From contig JBEIDK010000144.1 of NCBI GenBank assembly GCA_040383485.1, positions 1 to 8,094 of the forward strand: a stretch of DNA of 8,094 nt, in the 5' to 3' direction. This stretch comes from JBEIDK01 sp040383485 (lineage in GTDB: Bacteria; Bacteroidota; Bacteroidia; UBA4408). This document shows positions 1-7,548 of this stretch, piece after piece; the stretch's first letter is position 1, and every line of letters begins with the position of its first letter. The notes below the pieces were generated by a model, which saw only the letters and a list, made by a program, of their open reading frames with translations, had not been told where the DNA came from and did not search any database. Position numbers and translations under genes: made by a program.

Positions 1-921
1 ACTAAAATGAACATATCTGCTAGGATGTTCCTTCATATCTATAAGTAATTTGTCTAAATCTTTGGAAGATGATTCAAGATTATTGTACATTTTTTTATCA
101 TTCAGCAATAGTCCAAGTGTTCCTTCTCCTTTATTAATTTTCTCAACTACTTCCGAAACAGATTTCAACGCAGTATTGGCATTGTTTAAAGTTGTGGTAA
201 TGTTTGATTTTGCAAGTGAATCGCTGATGTTTGAAAAGTTTTTTATAACATTGGTTAGCTTCTCGTTATTGTCTTTTATGTTTGATGTAATTGAATTGAT
301 ATTGCCTGTAATTCCATTTAATTTTTCACGTTGCTCTCCAACTAACCCTTCAATTTGCAAAGATATTTTATCTAGATTATTTATTGTTGAACGCAAATTA
401 CCTTTTGCATTGTTATTGAAAATAGCATTGATACTTTGCACTAATGAATCTACCGAAACAAGTAATTTTTCGGCCTTATCCTTTACTGGAGCTGCTTGCT
501 TGCTAATAGCATCCATAATGCCTTGGTCAAGTGCAGATGTTAGAGTATCACCACTTTCTATAAATTCTTTCGCATTTCCAAAAACTAACTCTACTGCCAT
601 ACCACCTAAAAGTCCTGAGGAGTATATTTTTGCAACCGTATTTTTAGGGATTTGTAAGTCGTTTTCTTGAAGTGAAAGCTCTATAACAAGTTTTTGTGAA
701 TTGTTAGGATGAAAAAATATTTTGTTTACTTGGCCAACAGCATATCCTCTTATCATAACAGGGTTAGATTCTGTGAGGCCTCCTACATTGTCGAATACAG
801 CATAAAACTTGGTACGTTGTGTAAATATGTTTTTGCCTTTTAAAAAATTAAAGCCGTATAAAAATAATGCAATTGCAATTATTACTGTGGCACCTATTCT
901 AACTTCACGCGATACTTTCAA
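1..921 (-). CDS. MCE (MlaD-type) family protein, 3' end cut by the window edge
   Basis: This is probably the substrate-binding, membrane-anchored component of an Mla-like ABC lipid transporter, acting at the inner membrane and in the periplasm. The 307 visible residues begin with a short basic N-terminus (KVSREVRIG). One membrane segment follows at about residues 10-27 (ATVIIAIALFLYGFNFL). An MCE domain lies at about 36-115, with the typical FYAVFDNVGGLTESNPVMIRG stretch broken here as FYAVFDNVGGL plus TESNPVMIRG, then a GLLGGMAVELV core. After about residue 130 the protein is long, polar and probably helical or coiled-coil, with heptad-like LDKI/INSI/NNEKL runs, as in family members that form periplasmic barrels or tubes. 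The start is inferred as TTG at 921 because an in-frame TGA lies upstream at 953-951 and the family typically begins MKxSxExxxG. The only other start between them is TTG at 945, which overlaps a possible promoter. The reading frame is open to base 1, so the C-terminus is missing. Confidence 0.88.
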   Translation of the reverse strand, partial: MKVSREVRIGATVIIAIALFLYGFNFLKGKNIFTQRTKFYAVFDNVGGLTESNPVMIRGYAVGQVNKIFFHPNNSQKLVIELSLQENDLQIPKNTVAKIYSSGLLGGMAVELVFGNAKEFIESGDTLTSALDQGIMDAISKQAAPVKDKAEKLLVSVDSLVQSINAIFNNNAKGNLRSTINNLDKISLQIEGLVGEQREKLNGITGNINSITSNIKDNNEKLTNVIKNFSNISDSLAKSNITTTLNNANTALKSVSEVVEKINKGEGTLGLLLNDKKMYNNLESSSKDLDKLLIDMKEHPSRYVHFS

Positions 922-942
922 TTCTCTTTTTATTAATAGCCG

Positions 943-950
943 CAAATATC
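943..950 (-). promoter_or_regulatory. Possible -7 element for the MCE gene
   Basis: Read on the minus strand the site is GATATTTG, one mismatch from the Bacteroidota -7 consensus TAnnTTTG. It ends 21 bases before the inferred TTG start, so a transcript would have a short leader. I could not find a well-spaced upstream TTG element, so this is a weak call. It fits the MCE gene having its own promoter after the 147-base gap that separates it from the upstream SAM-fold gene. Confidence 0.3.
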
Positions 951-1068
951 AAAAATTTAATGAATAATTGTTAGTTTAAAGTAATCGATTGAATATATTT
1001 TAATTATTAGTTATTTGGATATTATAATTTCATATTAGCTATAAAGGAAATATTTGTAAGAAAAAAAG

Positions 1069-1728
1069 TTAAGACTTCAATACCAGCACTCTATTAAAGT
1101 CAATTACTTTTAGTGTTTCAACATTACGAAATATTGAATTGCACTTTTTTTCGATTTCAATAAATTGTTCCTTTGATTCTTTAGAAAACTGAACAAAGTT
1201 GTATAAAATAGTTCCATTCTCACTAAGAACAACGCTGATTTTTTTTAGATAATCGAATGATTGAATCGCTATCGGAACTGACAAGTCAACAAAAACATCA
1301 ATTACAATTAAATCAAATTTTTTGGTGCAATAACTAATGTAATTTTCTGCCTTATCATGTATTAAAACATCTTTGTTATTTAATTTATGAAAATACTTTT
1401 TCGAAATTTCAATTACTTCTAAATCAGCTTCAATGCCTACTATTTCAGGTGTAAGTTTTAATTCATCCCTAATTATTGAAGAAACACTTCCAGCTCCATA
1501 GCCAAGAATAAGAACTTCATTTAAAACTTTAGCTTTTAAATCTATTTTTTTAAATACTATTTGAAAAACTTTATGTAAATCTCCGAACGAATAGTTTGCA
1601 TTTTTTGCATTTAAAATCTTTTTACCATTTCTGAGAATTACAGTTAAATTGCTATTTAATTCGCTTTTTGACGAATAAATTTTTACGTCAATTAAGTAAC
1701 TAATTAAATATCTTAACTTATCAATCAC
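1069..1728 (-). CDS. Spermidine-synthase-like SAM-fold protein (no N-terminal domain)
   Basis: This 219-residue protein has a Rossmann-type nucleotide/SAM-binding fold resembling the catalytic domain of polyamine aminopropyltransferases. Visible motifs in order are a glycine-rich loop VLILGYGAGSV at about 72-82, an acidic strand end VGIEAD at 97-102 (probable ribose-binding acid), HDKAENYI at 124-131, and FDLIVIDVFVDLSVP at 138-152. Bona fide SpeE has GGGDG in the loop and a D-x-x-D-P active-site segment. Here these are GYGAG and DVFVDL, and the usual N-terminal beta domain is reduced to about 60 residues, so polyamine synthesis is doubtful. A methyltransferase or another SAM-dependent activity is equally possible. 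The start is GTG at 1728: an in-frame TAG lies four codons upstream (1740-1738), and no ATG, GTG or TTG lies between. A purine-rich AGGGAGAA directly precedes it. Only 16 bases separate it from the upstream M1 peptidase gene, suggesting one transcript. Confidence 0.8.
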   Translation of the reverse strand: MIDKLRYLISYLIDVKIYSSKSELNSNLTVILRNGKKILNAKNANYSFGDLHKVFQIVFKKIDLKAKVLNEVLILGYGAGSVSSIIRDELKLTPEIVGIEADLEVIEISKKYFHKLNNKDVLIHDKAENYISYCTKKFDLIVIDVFVDLSVPIAIQSFDYLKKISVVLSENGTILYNFVQFSKESKEQFIEIEKKCNSIFRNVETLKVIDFNRVLVLKS

Positions 1729-1744
1729 TTCTCCCTGCTATTCC

Positions 1745-3682
1745 TTACTTGTTTTTTACGAATTTCTGTTTCAAAATTTCCCCTGATACTGTTTCAATTG
1801 AAAAATAATAAATACCATTTGCAATGGTTGAAACATCAATAGTTTGGACACCCTTGCAATCAAAAACTAAATCCCCATTTAGTTTAAATAATGAAATTGA
1901 TTTTAATTTATTATTTGTTTGTATCGTGACCAAACTATTTGAAGGATTTGGATATATCTTAATAGTAGAATTGTTTATTTCTTTTATTCCTAAAGTATTG
2001 TCAATTGTAATTGGATTAAGTTGATTCATTACCCAATTGTCTTTATCAACTTCAATACTCGTAACTGTACCAGCAATATTAAACTCATTTAATTGTATTT
2101 GTTGAGTCTGTTCCAACCTAATTAATGTATCTCCAATATTCCTATGAATTAAATAGTCTATATGTGTTTTGAAGAAAGGCGTTACACTTGGCATTGAAGC
2201 TACTTCTGTATTTTGAATTCGTAATAAATTACCTACTTGTTGATATTTTACATTAAAAGTAGGATAACCTTCACCATAAAACCATTGCTCAAAAAAGGTT
2301 GTAAAATTTTGCCCAGAAACATTCTCTGCAACAGCTTTAAAATCTAATGCAGTTGCTACATCATTAGAATATTGTGCTTGATAGTTTTTGAGCGCAAGAA
2401 AAAATATTGAATCATTATTTATTTCATACCTAAGCATGTGCAACATAGCACTTCCTTTATCATAACTTAACCTTGAATCGAATATTCTTCCAACATTATT
2501 TGTGTCAGTAAACCAAATACTGCCGTTAGGCTGAGACATTACATAATTATGAACGTCAAGCATGTGTTGCTCCTTTTGTGTTGGATATAAGTTTTCAAGT
2601 GCAATATATTCGGTGTATGATGCAAAACTTTCATTCACAAAAATATCACTCCATGTTTTGCAAGTAACGTTATCACCGAACCATTGATGTCCTAATTCAT
2701 GAGCAATTAATGTGAAATTAAAAAAGCCAATTGTAGTCATCGTTTGATGTTCCATACCGCCGCCTAGTGGCGCCATACAATGACCATATTTTTCATCACT
2801 AAAATAATAGAGGCCAAACTTTTCTGAAAATAATTCAATAAGTGTAGTTGTTTCATCAATACTACTTTGGAATGCTGATAATACAGCAGGATTATTATAA
2901 ATATAATTTTGCACCAAAATAGAATCTGCACCAGCTGGATGTGCATAAATACTGTAATCCATATACTGTGCTACTGCAACAGAAATTAAATAATAATCTA
3001 TCGGATGCCTAGATTTCCATTCGTAGCGACTTTTATTATTTGGCAAGCTCACCACCGCTGTTAAAACACCATTAGAGCCAGCTTTATTGGTATTGTCGGT
3101 TGTGATAAAACAATAGCTAGAATCAATTTTATCGCGTAGTTGTTGCTTACACGGCCACCACTCATAAGCAACATATGATTCACTTAATGACCAGGTTACT
3201 CTATTCCCCCATTGTGGAGACGATTTACTATTCAATCCATCACCAATAGCAGAAGCGCCTGAACTTGGTGCTCCACCTTTATAATATACTTTAGCATCTA
3301 TGGTTTGATTTTGAAATAATGTATTTGGTAAGTTTACATACACTGCTGCACCAATTCTGCTATAAGTAAGTAAGTTTCCTGCTAGCTTTATTGAGTCGAT
3401 GGTATAATTTGAGTGCAATTCAAAAGCGAAAGTATCAAGTGCATTTGCAATTACCTTAGCAATGGTTCTAACGTTACCAATTACATATTTATTAGTACGT
3501 TCAACATCTATATCTAAATGATAGAATTTTACATCATATTTATTTTCAAGTGTTGTAACGCTTGACGGAACAACTGCCTTGCGTTGTATAGAATTACGTT
3601 TTGTTTCGGAGCAGTAATTTTTTTGTGAGAAACAATGTAATGTTATGATAACTGTTAGAAAGGTAAGTATTGATTTCTTCAT
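1745..3682 (-). CDS. Secreted M1-family zinc metallopeptidase with T9SS sorting domain
   Basis: Predicted zinc aminopeptidase exported by Sec and then across the outer membrane by the type IX secretion system. The 645 residues start with a signal peptide (MKKSILTFLTVIITLHCFSQ, cut near residue 20). An N-terminal beta domain spans roughly 45-250. The catalytic domain has the exopeptidase loop GGGMEHQ at 307-313, the zinc motif HELGH at 328-332 and the third zinc ligand E351 in NESFASY. This gives exactly HEXXH-X18-E, with E329 as general base. Y407 in SYDKGSAM matches the M1 transition-state tyrosine. Residues about 574-645 form a type A T9SS C-terminal domain, starting IKIYPNPSN, with GIYYFSIE and ending KQKFVKNK. 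All catalytic residues are present, so it should be active. The exopeptidase loop is GMEH rather than GMEN. The product is probably a cell-surface or extracellular peptidase for nutrient peptides; its substrate is unknown. The ATG at 3682 is the natural start because it opens the signal peptide. Confidence 0.95.
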   Translation of the reverse strand: MKKSILTFLTVIITLHCFSQKNYCSETKRNSIQRKAVVPSSVTTLENKYDVKFYHLDIDVERTNKYVIGNVRTIAKVIANALDTFAFELHSNYTIDSIKLAGNLLTYSRIGAAVYVNLPNTLFQNQTIDAKVYYKGGAPSSGASAIGDGLNSKSSPQWGNRVTWSLSESYVAYEWWPCKQQLRDKIDSSYCFITTDNTNKAGSNGVLTAVVSLPNNKSRYEWKSRHPIDYYLISVAVAQYMDYSIYAHPAGADSILVQNYIYNNPAVLSAFQSSIDETTTLIELFSEKFGLYYFSDEKYGHCMAPLGGGMEHQTMTTIGFFNFTLIAHELGHQWFGDNVTCKTWSDIFVNESFASYTEYIALENLYPTQKEQHMLDVHNYVMSQPNGSIWFTDTNNVGRIFDSRLSYDKGSAMLHMLRYEINNDSIFFLALKNYQAQYSNDVATALDFKAVAENVSGQNFTTFFEQWFYGEGYPTFNVKYQQVGNLLRIQNTEVASMPSVTPFFKTHIDYLIHRNIGDTLIRLEQTQQIQLNEFNIAGTVTSIEVDKDNWVMNQLNPITIDNTLGIKEINNSTIKIYPNPSNSLVTIQTNNKLKSISLFKLNGDLVFDCKGVQTIDVSTIANGIYYFSIETVSGEILKQKFVKNK

Positions 3683-3771
3683 TATGTCAAAATTTTAAAT
3701 GAAACTATTAAGTCAAAAAATTTAATTGCTACAAAAAATTTGCTAACAATTGTTCTATAAAGATACACAAA

Positions 3772-4473
3772 TTAATCCTTACGCTTTCTACTTTCATAAT
3801 TGAATTTCTTCTTAATATCATCTATAGTAATTGCATCTTCAATTCTAAAAATACCACTTCTAATTCTTCTTAAACTAGATAAATGCCCAACGGTATCAAG
3901 TTTTAAGGCAACATCTCTAGCTAGCCCTCTAATATAAGTTCCTTTTGTGCAAAGAACCCTAAACTTAACCTCAATAGTGTTTTCATAGTTGATTACCTCA
4001 ATTAATTCAAATTCTTTAATTTCGATTTCAACAGGTTTTATATCTACACTTTCGCCTCTGCGTGCTTTTAGATATGAGCGCTCGCCATCAATGTGCTTTG
4101 CAGAAAAAATTGGAGCTATTTGATTTTGCTTTCCTTCAAACTCCTTAAATATATTTATAATCTCATCATTATTGATATGACTTACAGATTTATTGCAATC
4201 AATTTCGGTTTCTAAATCAAATGAGGGAGTGCTAGCACCTAATAAAAAAGTTCCAGTATATTCTTTTTCATCAGCTTGCAATGCTGGTAATTCTTTGGTT
4301 CTTTTACCAGTACAGATAACGAGTAGTCCAGTTGCTAGAGGGTCTAAGGTGCCAGCATGCCCCACCTTTACTCCCACAATTTTTTTGAAATAACCAACTA
4401 CGTCAAATGATGTCCACTTGTATGGCTTATCAATTAAAAGCGTAGCACCTTCGGCAAAATCCTGATCCAGCAT
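3772..4473 (-). CDS. truB: tRNA pseudouridine(55) synthase TruB
   Basis: Converts uridine 55 in the T-loop of tRNAs to pseudouridine in the cytoplasm. The 233-residue protein opens with GATLLIDKPYKWTSFDVV (residues 9-26), typical of TruB. The catalytic motif GHAGTLDPLATGLL starts at about residue 38 and holds the nucleophile D44. Further family landmarks are the KEYTG segment, QIAPIFSAKHIDGERSY and the GTYIRGLARD motif late in the domain. It is much shorter than the roughly 310-residue E. coli enzyme because the C-terminal PUA-like domain is lacking, which is usual in Bacteroidota. I chose ATG at 4473. A TTG 18 bases further upstream (4491) would add MHEISF, which has no family support. The gene lies 62 bases after crtI and 89 bases before the M1 peptidase gene on the same strand; no functional link to either is evident. 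Confidence 0.95.
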   Translation of the reverse strand: MLDQDFAEGATLLIDKPYKWTSFDVVGYFKKIVGVKVGHAGTLDPLATGLLVICTGKRTKELPALQADEKEYTGTFLLGASTPSFDLETEIDCNKSVSHINNDEIINIFKEFEGKQNQIAPIFSAKHIDGERSYLKARRGESVDIKPVEIEIKEFELIEVINYENTIEVKFRVLCTKGTYIRGLARDVALKLDTVGHLSSLRRIRSGIFRIEDAITIDDIKKKFNYESRKRKD

Positions 4474-4535
4474 AAAACTTATTTCGTGCAAAAAAACAAG
4501 AACTATTGATTAAATACTACTTTATGAATAAATAA

Positions 4536-6008
4536 TTAAATCTCTTTTAAAATTAAGTTGCTTACTACTTCGCCTGAAATGATGGAAGGAGGTACTCCAG
4601 GGCCTGGACTTGTAAGCTGTCCGGTATAAAATAAATTATTAATTTTTTTGTTTTTTAAGGATGGTTTTAAGATTGCAGTTTGTTTTAAAGTGTTTGCTAA
4701 ACCATAAGCGTTTCCTTTAAACGAATTATAATCTTGAATAAAATTTCTTTGAGCATAGCTTTTCTTAACGATAATGTTATCCCTAATTCCTTCGCCACAA
4801 TACTCTTCTAATCTATCCATCATTATTTTAAAATATTTTTCACGCACCTCTTCAGTGTCATCAGTTAAACCTGTTGCAACTGGCATTAGTAAAAAAATAT
4901 TTTCGCAACCGTTTGGGGCAACAGAACTATCTGTTACAGTAGGTGTACAAACATAAAATAATGGATTGGTTGGCCATTGCGTGCTTTCGTAAATTTCTTT
5001 TGCATGCAGTTTAAAATCTGCGTCGAAAAATAAAGTGTGATGGGTTAATTTCTTTATTCTTTTATTAATACCCAAATAATATAAAACACTACTAGGTGCC
5101 ATTACTCTTTTACTCCAATAATTTTCATTATAATTACTAAAGTTCTTACTCAACACTTGACTATCAATATGATGATAATCTGCACCCGCTACAACAGCAT
5201 CGCACTTATAAACATTATCAATTGTTTTAACTCCTGTAACCAAATTATCTTCAGTAAGCATTGAGATTACTGCTTGGTTGGTATGAAACTTAACTCCCAA
5301 ACTTTTTGCAACACTAACCATTCCTTCAACAATTTTATGCATGCCTCCCATCGGGTACCAAGTTCCTAATTTCATATCAGCATAATTCATAAGGCTATAT
5401 AAAGCAGGTGTATTTTCGGGTGTAGCTCCTAAAAAGAGTACGGGAAATTCTAACAATTCTAACAGTTTTGGATTTTTAATATACTCTCGTACATGTTTCG
5501 AAAAACTTTTGAATGTGTTTAAACGCATTACATCAAAAAGTAGTTTAGGGCTCATAAACTCTGTGATAGAAAGCGAAGGTTTATAAACCAAATCAGTTAT
5601 TCCAACCTTATATTTATACTCAGCGTCTGATAAAAATTCTTCAAGTTTTGTGCCAGCACCTTGTTCATACCTTTCGAAAAGTGTTTTTAGTTCTTCAAAA
5701 TTCGACGGTATTTTCATTACCTCATTTTGTTCAAAAACCACTGTATAAGAAGGTTCTAATCTAATTAACTCATAATAGTCTGATACTTTTTTACCAAACG
5801 ATGCAAAGAATTTTTCGAAAACATCAGGCATCCAATACCAACTTGGACCCATATCAAAAACAAAACCATCTATTTCCATTTTTCTGGCACGACCACCCAA
5901 ATCATTATTCTTTTCGAGCACAGTTACATCATAACCATACTTAGCCAAGAAACATGCTGCACTTAAACTAGAGAAACCGGAACCTACTACAATGACTTTT
6001 TTTTGCAT
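4536..6008 (-). CDS. crtI: CrtI-type phytoene desaturase (FAD-dependent carotenoid desaturase)
   Basis: Predicted FAD-dependent desaturase of carotenoid biosynthesis, which introduces double bases of conjugation into phytoene on the way to lycopene; it is probably peripheral on the inner membrane. The 490-residue length is normal for the family. The N-terminal dinucleotide-binding motif is VIVVGSGFSSLSAA (residues 5-18), followed by the ribose-binding acid in VLEKN (E32) and the LGGRA motif at 37-41. The CrtI signature lies at the C-terminus: LFYTGQLTSPGPGVPPSIIS followed by GEVV. Paralogues (CrtN, CrtD and related desaturases or isomerases) share these motifs, so the exact substrate is not certain. 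The start is ATG at 6008. A TTG at 6020 would add four residues ahead of the FAD-binding strand. No phytoene synthase (crtB) follows it, although crtI and crtB are often adjacent in this phylum. It is divergent from the P460 gene across 97 bases. Confidence 0.85.
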   Translation of the reverse strand: MQKKVIVVGSGFSSLSAACFLAKYGYDVTVLEKNNDLGGRARKMEIDGFVFDMGPSWYWMPDVFEKFFASFGKKVSDYYELIRLEPSYTVVFEQNEVMKIPSNFEELKTLFERYEQGAGTKLEEFLSDAEYKYKVGITDLVYKPSLSITEFMSPKLLFDVMRLNTFKSFSKHVREYIKNPKLLELLEFPVLFLGATPENTPALYSLMNYADMKLGTWYPMGGMHKIVEGMVSVAKSLGVKFHTNQAVISMLTEDNLVTGVKTIDNVYKCDAVVAGADYHHIDSQVLSKNFSNYNENYWSKRVMAPSSVLYYLGINKRIKKLTHHTLFFDADFKLHAKEIYESTQWPTNPLFYVCTPTVTDSSVAPNGCENIFLLMPVATGLTDDTEEVREKYFKIMMDRLEEYCGEGIRDNIIVKKSYAQRNFIQDYNSFKGNAYGLANTLKQTAILKPSLKNKKINNLFYTGQLTSPGPGVPPSIISGEVVSNLILKEI

Positions 6009-6105
6009 TTTTATTGACAAGTTAATATTTAAAATAGTTGCTAAAATTAAGTAATTAAAAACAATAATAGTATTTACTTTGTTTAAGAAAAATACTTCAT
6101 ATTAA
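6009..6105. other. Divergent intergenic region between crtI and the P460 gene
   Basis: This very AT-rich 97-base gap must hold the leftward crtI promoter and the rightward P460 promoter. On the plus strand, TTACTTTG at 6074-6081 is one mismatch from TAnnTTTG and lies 24 bases before the ATG, but no spaced TTG element is visible upstream. On the minus strand TAATTTTAG is only a poor match. I see no clear operator palindrome and no terminator. Confidence 0.4.
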
Positions 6106-6600
6106 ATGAAAAAAATATTGATTCTTTTTATTGCAATATCTGCAATTTCAATTCATTGCAAGAAAGACAAAATTGCCAAAGATGAAACAGATGTTTCTGT
6201 TTTTGAACAAATAAAAACCAGTGCAGGATTTAGTTACTACAAATCAAATTCTGCTATTCTTCAATCTTCAGCAAAAAGTCCTCACAATAAATTTTTTAGA
6301 ATGAGGTACAATAAAATTGCATTTGATGTAATGACTGATAATGGAAAATTACCAGTTGGTAAAACATTCCCAAATGGTTCAATTGTAGTAAAGGAATTGT
6401 ATGATAGCCAAACGGGTTCATTAGCGCTTTATGCAGTAATGATTAAAAAACAAGATAGCAATAGCGGAAAGGACTGGCTGTGGTCAGAATATAAAACTAA
6501 CGGTGATGTGGTATATTCAATAACTAAGAAAGGTAGTGGATGCATCTCGTGCCATGCAACAGATGCAAGAGACTACAATCGAATTTTTGACTTATTTTAA
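6106..6600 (+). CDS. Small cytochrome P460-family c-type heme protein
   Basis: A 164-residue exported protein with one c-type heme site, CISCH at 146-150, near the C-terminus, where the cytochrome P460 family carries it. The heme would be attached covalently in the periplasm. The N-terminus (MKKILILFIAISAISIHCKK) is a signal peptide. C18 could be a lipidation site, but H17 at the -1 position is not a standard lipobox residue, so plain Sec cleavage is possible. Middle landmarks are HNKFFRMRYNKIAFD at about 60-74, PVGKTFPNGSIVVKE at 83-97 and a WLWSEY block at 124-129, followed by GSGCISCHATDARDYNRIF. Characterised relatives oxidise hydroxylamine or bind NO (cytochrome P460 and cytochrome c'-beta). 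Whether this one has the heme-lysine cross-link cannot be told here. It lies 36 bases upstream of xerC, which has its own promoter. Confidence 0.8.
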   Translation: MKKILILFIAISAISIHCKKDKIAKDETDVSVFEQIKTSAGFSYYKSNSAILQSSAKSPHNKFFRMRYNKIAFDVMTDNGKLPVGKTFPNGSIVVKELYDSQTGSLALYAVMIKKQDSNSGKDWLWSEYKTNGDVVYSITKKGSGCISCHATDARDYNRIFDLF

Positions 6601-6618
6601 ATTATGAATTTAGCTTTG
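6586..6618 (+). promoter_or_regulatory. Bacteroidota-type promoter for the xerC-like gene
   Basis: A -33 element TTTG (6586-6589) and an exact -7 element TAnnTTTG (TAGCTTTG, 6611-6618) are separated by 21 bases, within the 17-23 base range reported for Bacteroidota housekeeping promoters. The -7 box ends 18 bases before the ATG at 6637. The -33 box lies inside the last codons of the P460 gene, so xerC can be transcribed without it. The A-rich run CAAAAAATG stands in for a Shine-Dalgarno sequence. Confidence 0.65.
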
Positions 6619-6636
6619 TAATAACTTCCTCAAAAA

Positions 6637-7533
6637 ATGAATAACAATTTTTATGGCTCTGATTTTATTACCTATCTAAAATCTCAAAAAAGAGTTTCAT
6701 CTCATACCATCATAGCATACGAAAAAGACTTAAATGATTTTTTAGATTATCTAGAAAAGGAATTTAAAGTTGAGAGTATAAATAATGTAAATCATAAAAT
6801 TATTAGGTTTTGGATGGCTAGTATACTTGATAGTGGACTTAAAGCAAGAACAGTGAATAGAAAAATATCTGCATTGAAAACGTATTATAAGTTTTTATTG
6901 AAAAATTGTTTGGTTTCTAAAAATCCTATGCTAAAAATAATAAGTCCTAAAACTGAAAAAAAACTACCAGAATTTACAACTGAAAAAGATATTGATAAAG
7001 TTTTAAATAACCATCTTTTTAACGATGATTTCGTTGGTTCTAGAAACAAATTAATAGTAACATTATTCTACACCACTGGTATTAGACGTGCTGAATTAGT
7101 GGCGCTCACATTAAATGATTTTGATACATACAATTCGCTGATTAGAGTTTTAGGTAAGGGCAATAAACAAAGAAGCATTCCTATCACTCATGAAATCCTA
7201 GAAATGTACAAAAAGTATCTATATATTAGAAATGAAAAAGAGACATTTACCAATAATGTTTTCATAACAGAGAAAGGACAAAAAGTTTATGATAGATTAG
7301 TTTATGAGGTTGTAAAAAAAGCATTAGGAAATGTCACTTCTCAGCAAAAAAAATCTCCTCACGTTTTACGCCATACTTTTGCAACTCACATGCTAAACAA
7401 TGGTGCCGACTTAAATGCAATTAAAGAAATTTTGGGTCATGCAAATTTAAGCGCTACACAAGTTTATACCCATAATAGTATCGAAAAATTAAAAAAAACA
7501 TTTAAGCAAAGTCATCCACGAAGTGGCGAATAG
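6637..7533 (+). CDS. xerC: XerC-like tyrosine recombinase
   Basis: Predicted site-specific recombinase that resolves chromosome dimers at the terminus dif site together with a XerD partner, in the cytoplasm. The 298-residue length equals the usual Xer size. The N-terminal SAM-like DNA-binding core domain covers about 5-92 (SSHTIIAYEKDLNDFLDYL). All catalytic residues are present in the C-terminal domain: R150 in YTTGIRRAEL, K174 in LGKGNKQR, H242 and R245 in SPHVLRHTFATHM, H268 in LGHANLSATQ and nucleophile Y277 in VYTHNS. The ending THNSIEKLKKTFKQSHPRSG resembles the XerC type of this phylum more than XerD, but that assignment is an inference. The ATG at 6637 follows a good promoter. There is no sign that it belongs to a mobile element: no cargo, no flanking repeats and no tRNA. 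It converges on the M28-type gene with only 15 bases between the stop codons. Confidence 0.88.
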   Translation: MNNNFYGSDFITYLKSQKRVSSHTIIAYEKDLNDFLDYLEKEFKVESINNVNHKIIRFWMASILDSGLKARTVNRKISALKTYYKFLLKNCLVSKNPMLKIISPKTEKKLPEFTTEKDIDKVLNNHLFNDDFVGSRNKLIVTLFYTTGIRRAELVALTLNDFDTYNSLIRVLGKGNKQRSIPITHEILEMYKKYLYIRNEKETFTNNVFITEKGQKVYDRLVYEVVKKALGNVTSQQKKSPHVLRHTFATHMLNNGADLNAIKEILGHANLSATQVYTHNSIEKLKKTFKQSHPRSGE

Positions 7534-7548
7534 TAATATGTTTTAATT

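Noticed and set aside
50..670. A 206-codon open frame on the plus strand
   Set aside because: It is antisense to the MCE gene, whose minus-strand frame encodes a recognisable MCE domain. Its translation is serine/phenylalanine-rich and shows no family motif.
2764..2946. A 60-codon minus-strand frame inside the M1 peptidase gene
   Set aside because: It is an alternate frame of the catalytic domain, with no motif and no start context.
3683..3771. Promoter for the M1 peptidase gene in the 89-base gap after truB
   Set aside because: Several TTTTTTG runs resemble parts of the -7 box, but none has the TA at the right place together with a correctly spaced TTG.
4193..4393. A 66-codon plus-strand frame opposite truB
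   Set aside because: It is antisense to the conserved TruB catalytic region, so its openness follows from that gene's codons.
6018..6020. TTG start for crtI, and likewise TTG at 4491 for truB
   Set aside because: In both cases an ATG lies a few codons downstream at the point where family similarity begins, and the added residues have no family support.
6637..7533. Tyrosine recombinase as integrase of a mobile element
   Set aside because: Its length and motifs are those of Xer proteins. There is no tRNA, no visible direct repeats at its ends and no mobile cargo beside it.
7534..7548. Bidirectional terminator between the convergent xerC and M28-type genes
   Set aside because: Only 15 AT-rich bases lie between the stop codons, and no GC-rich stem is visible.
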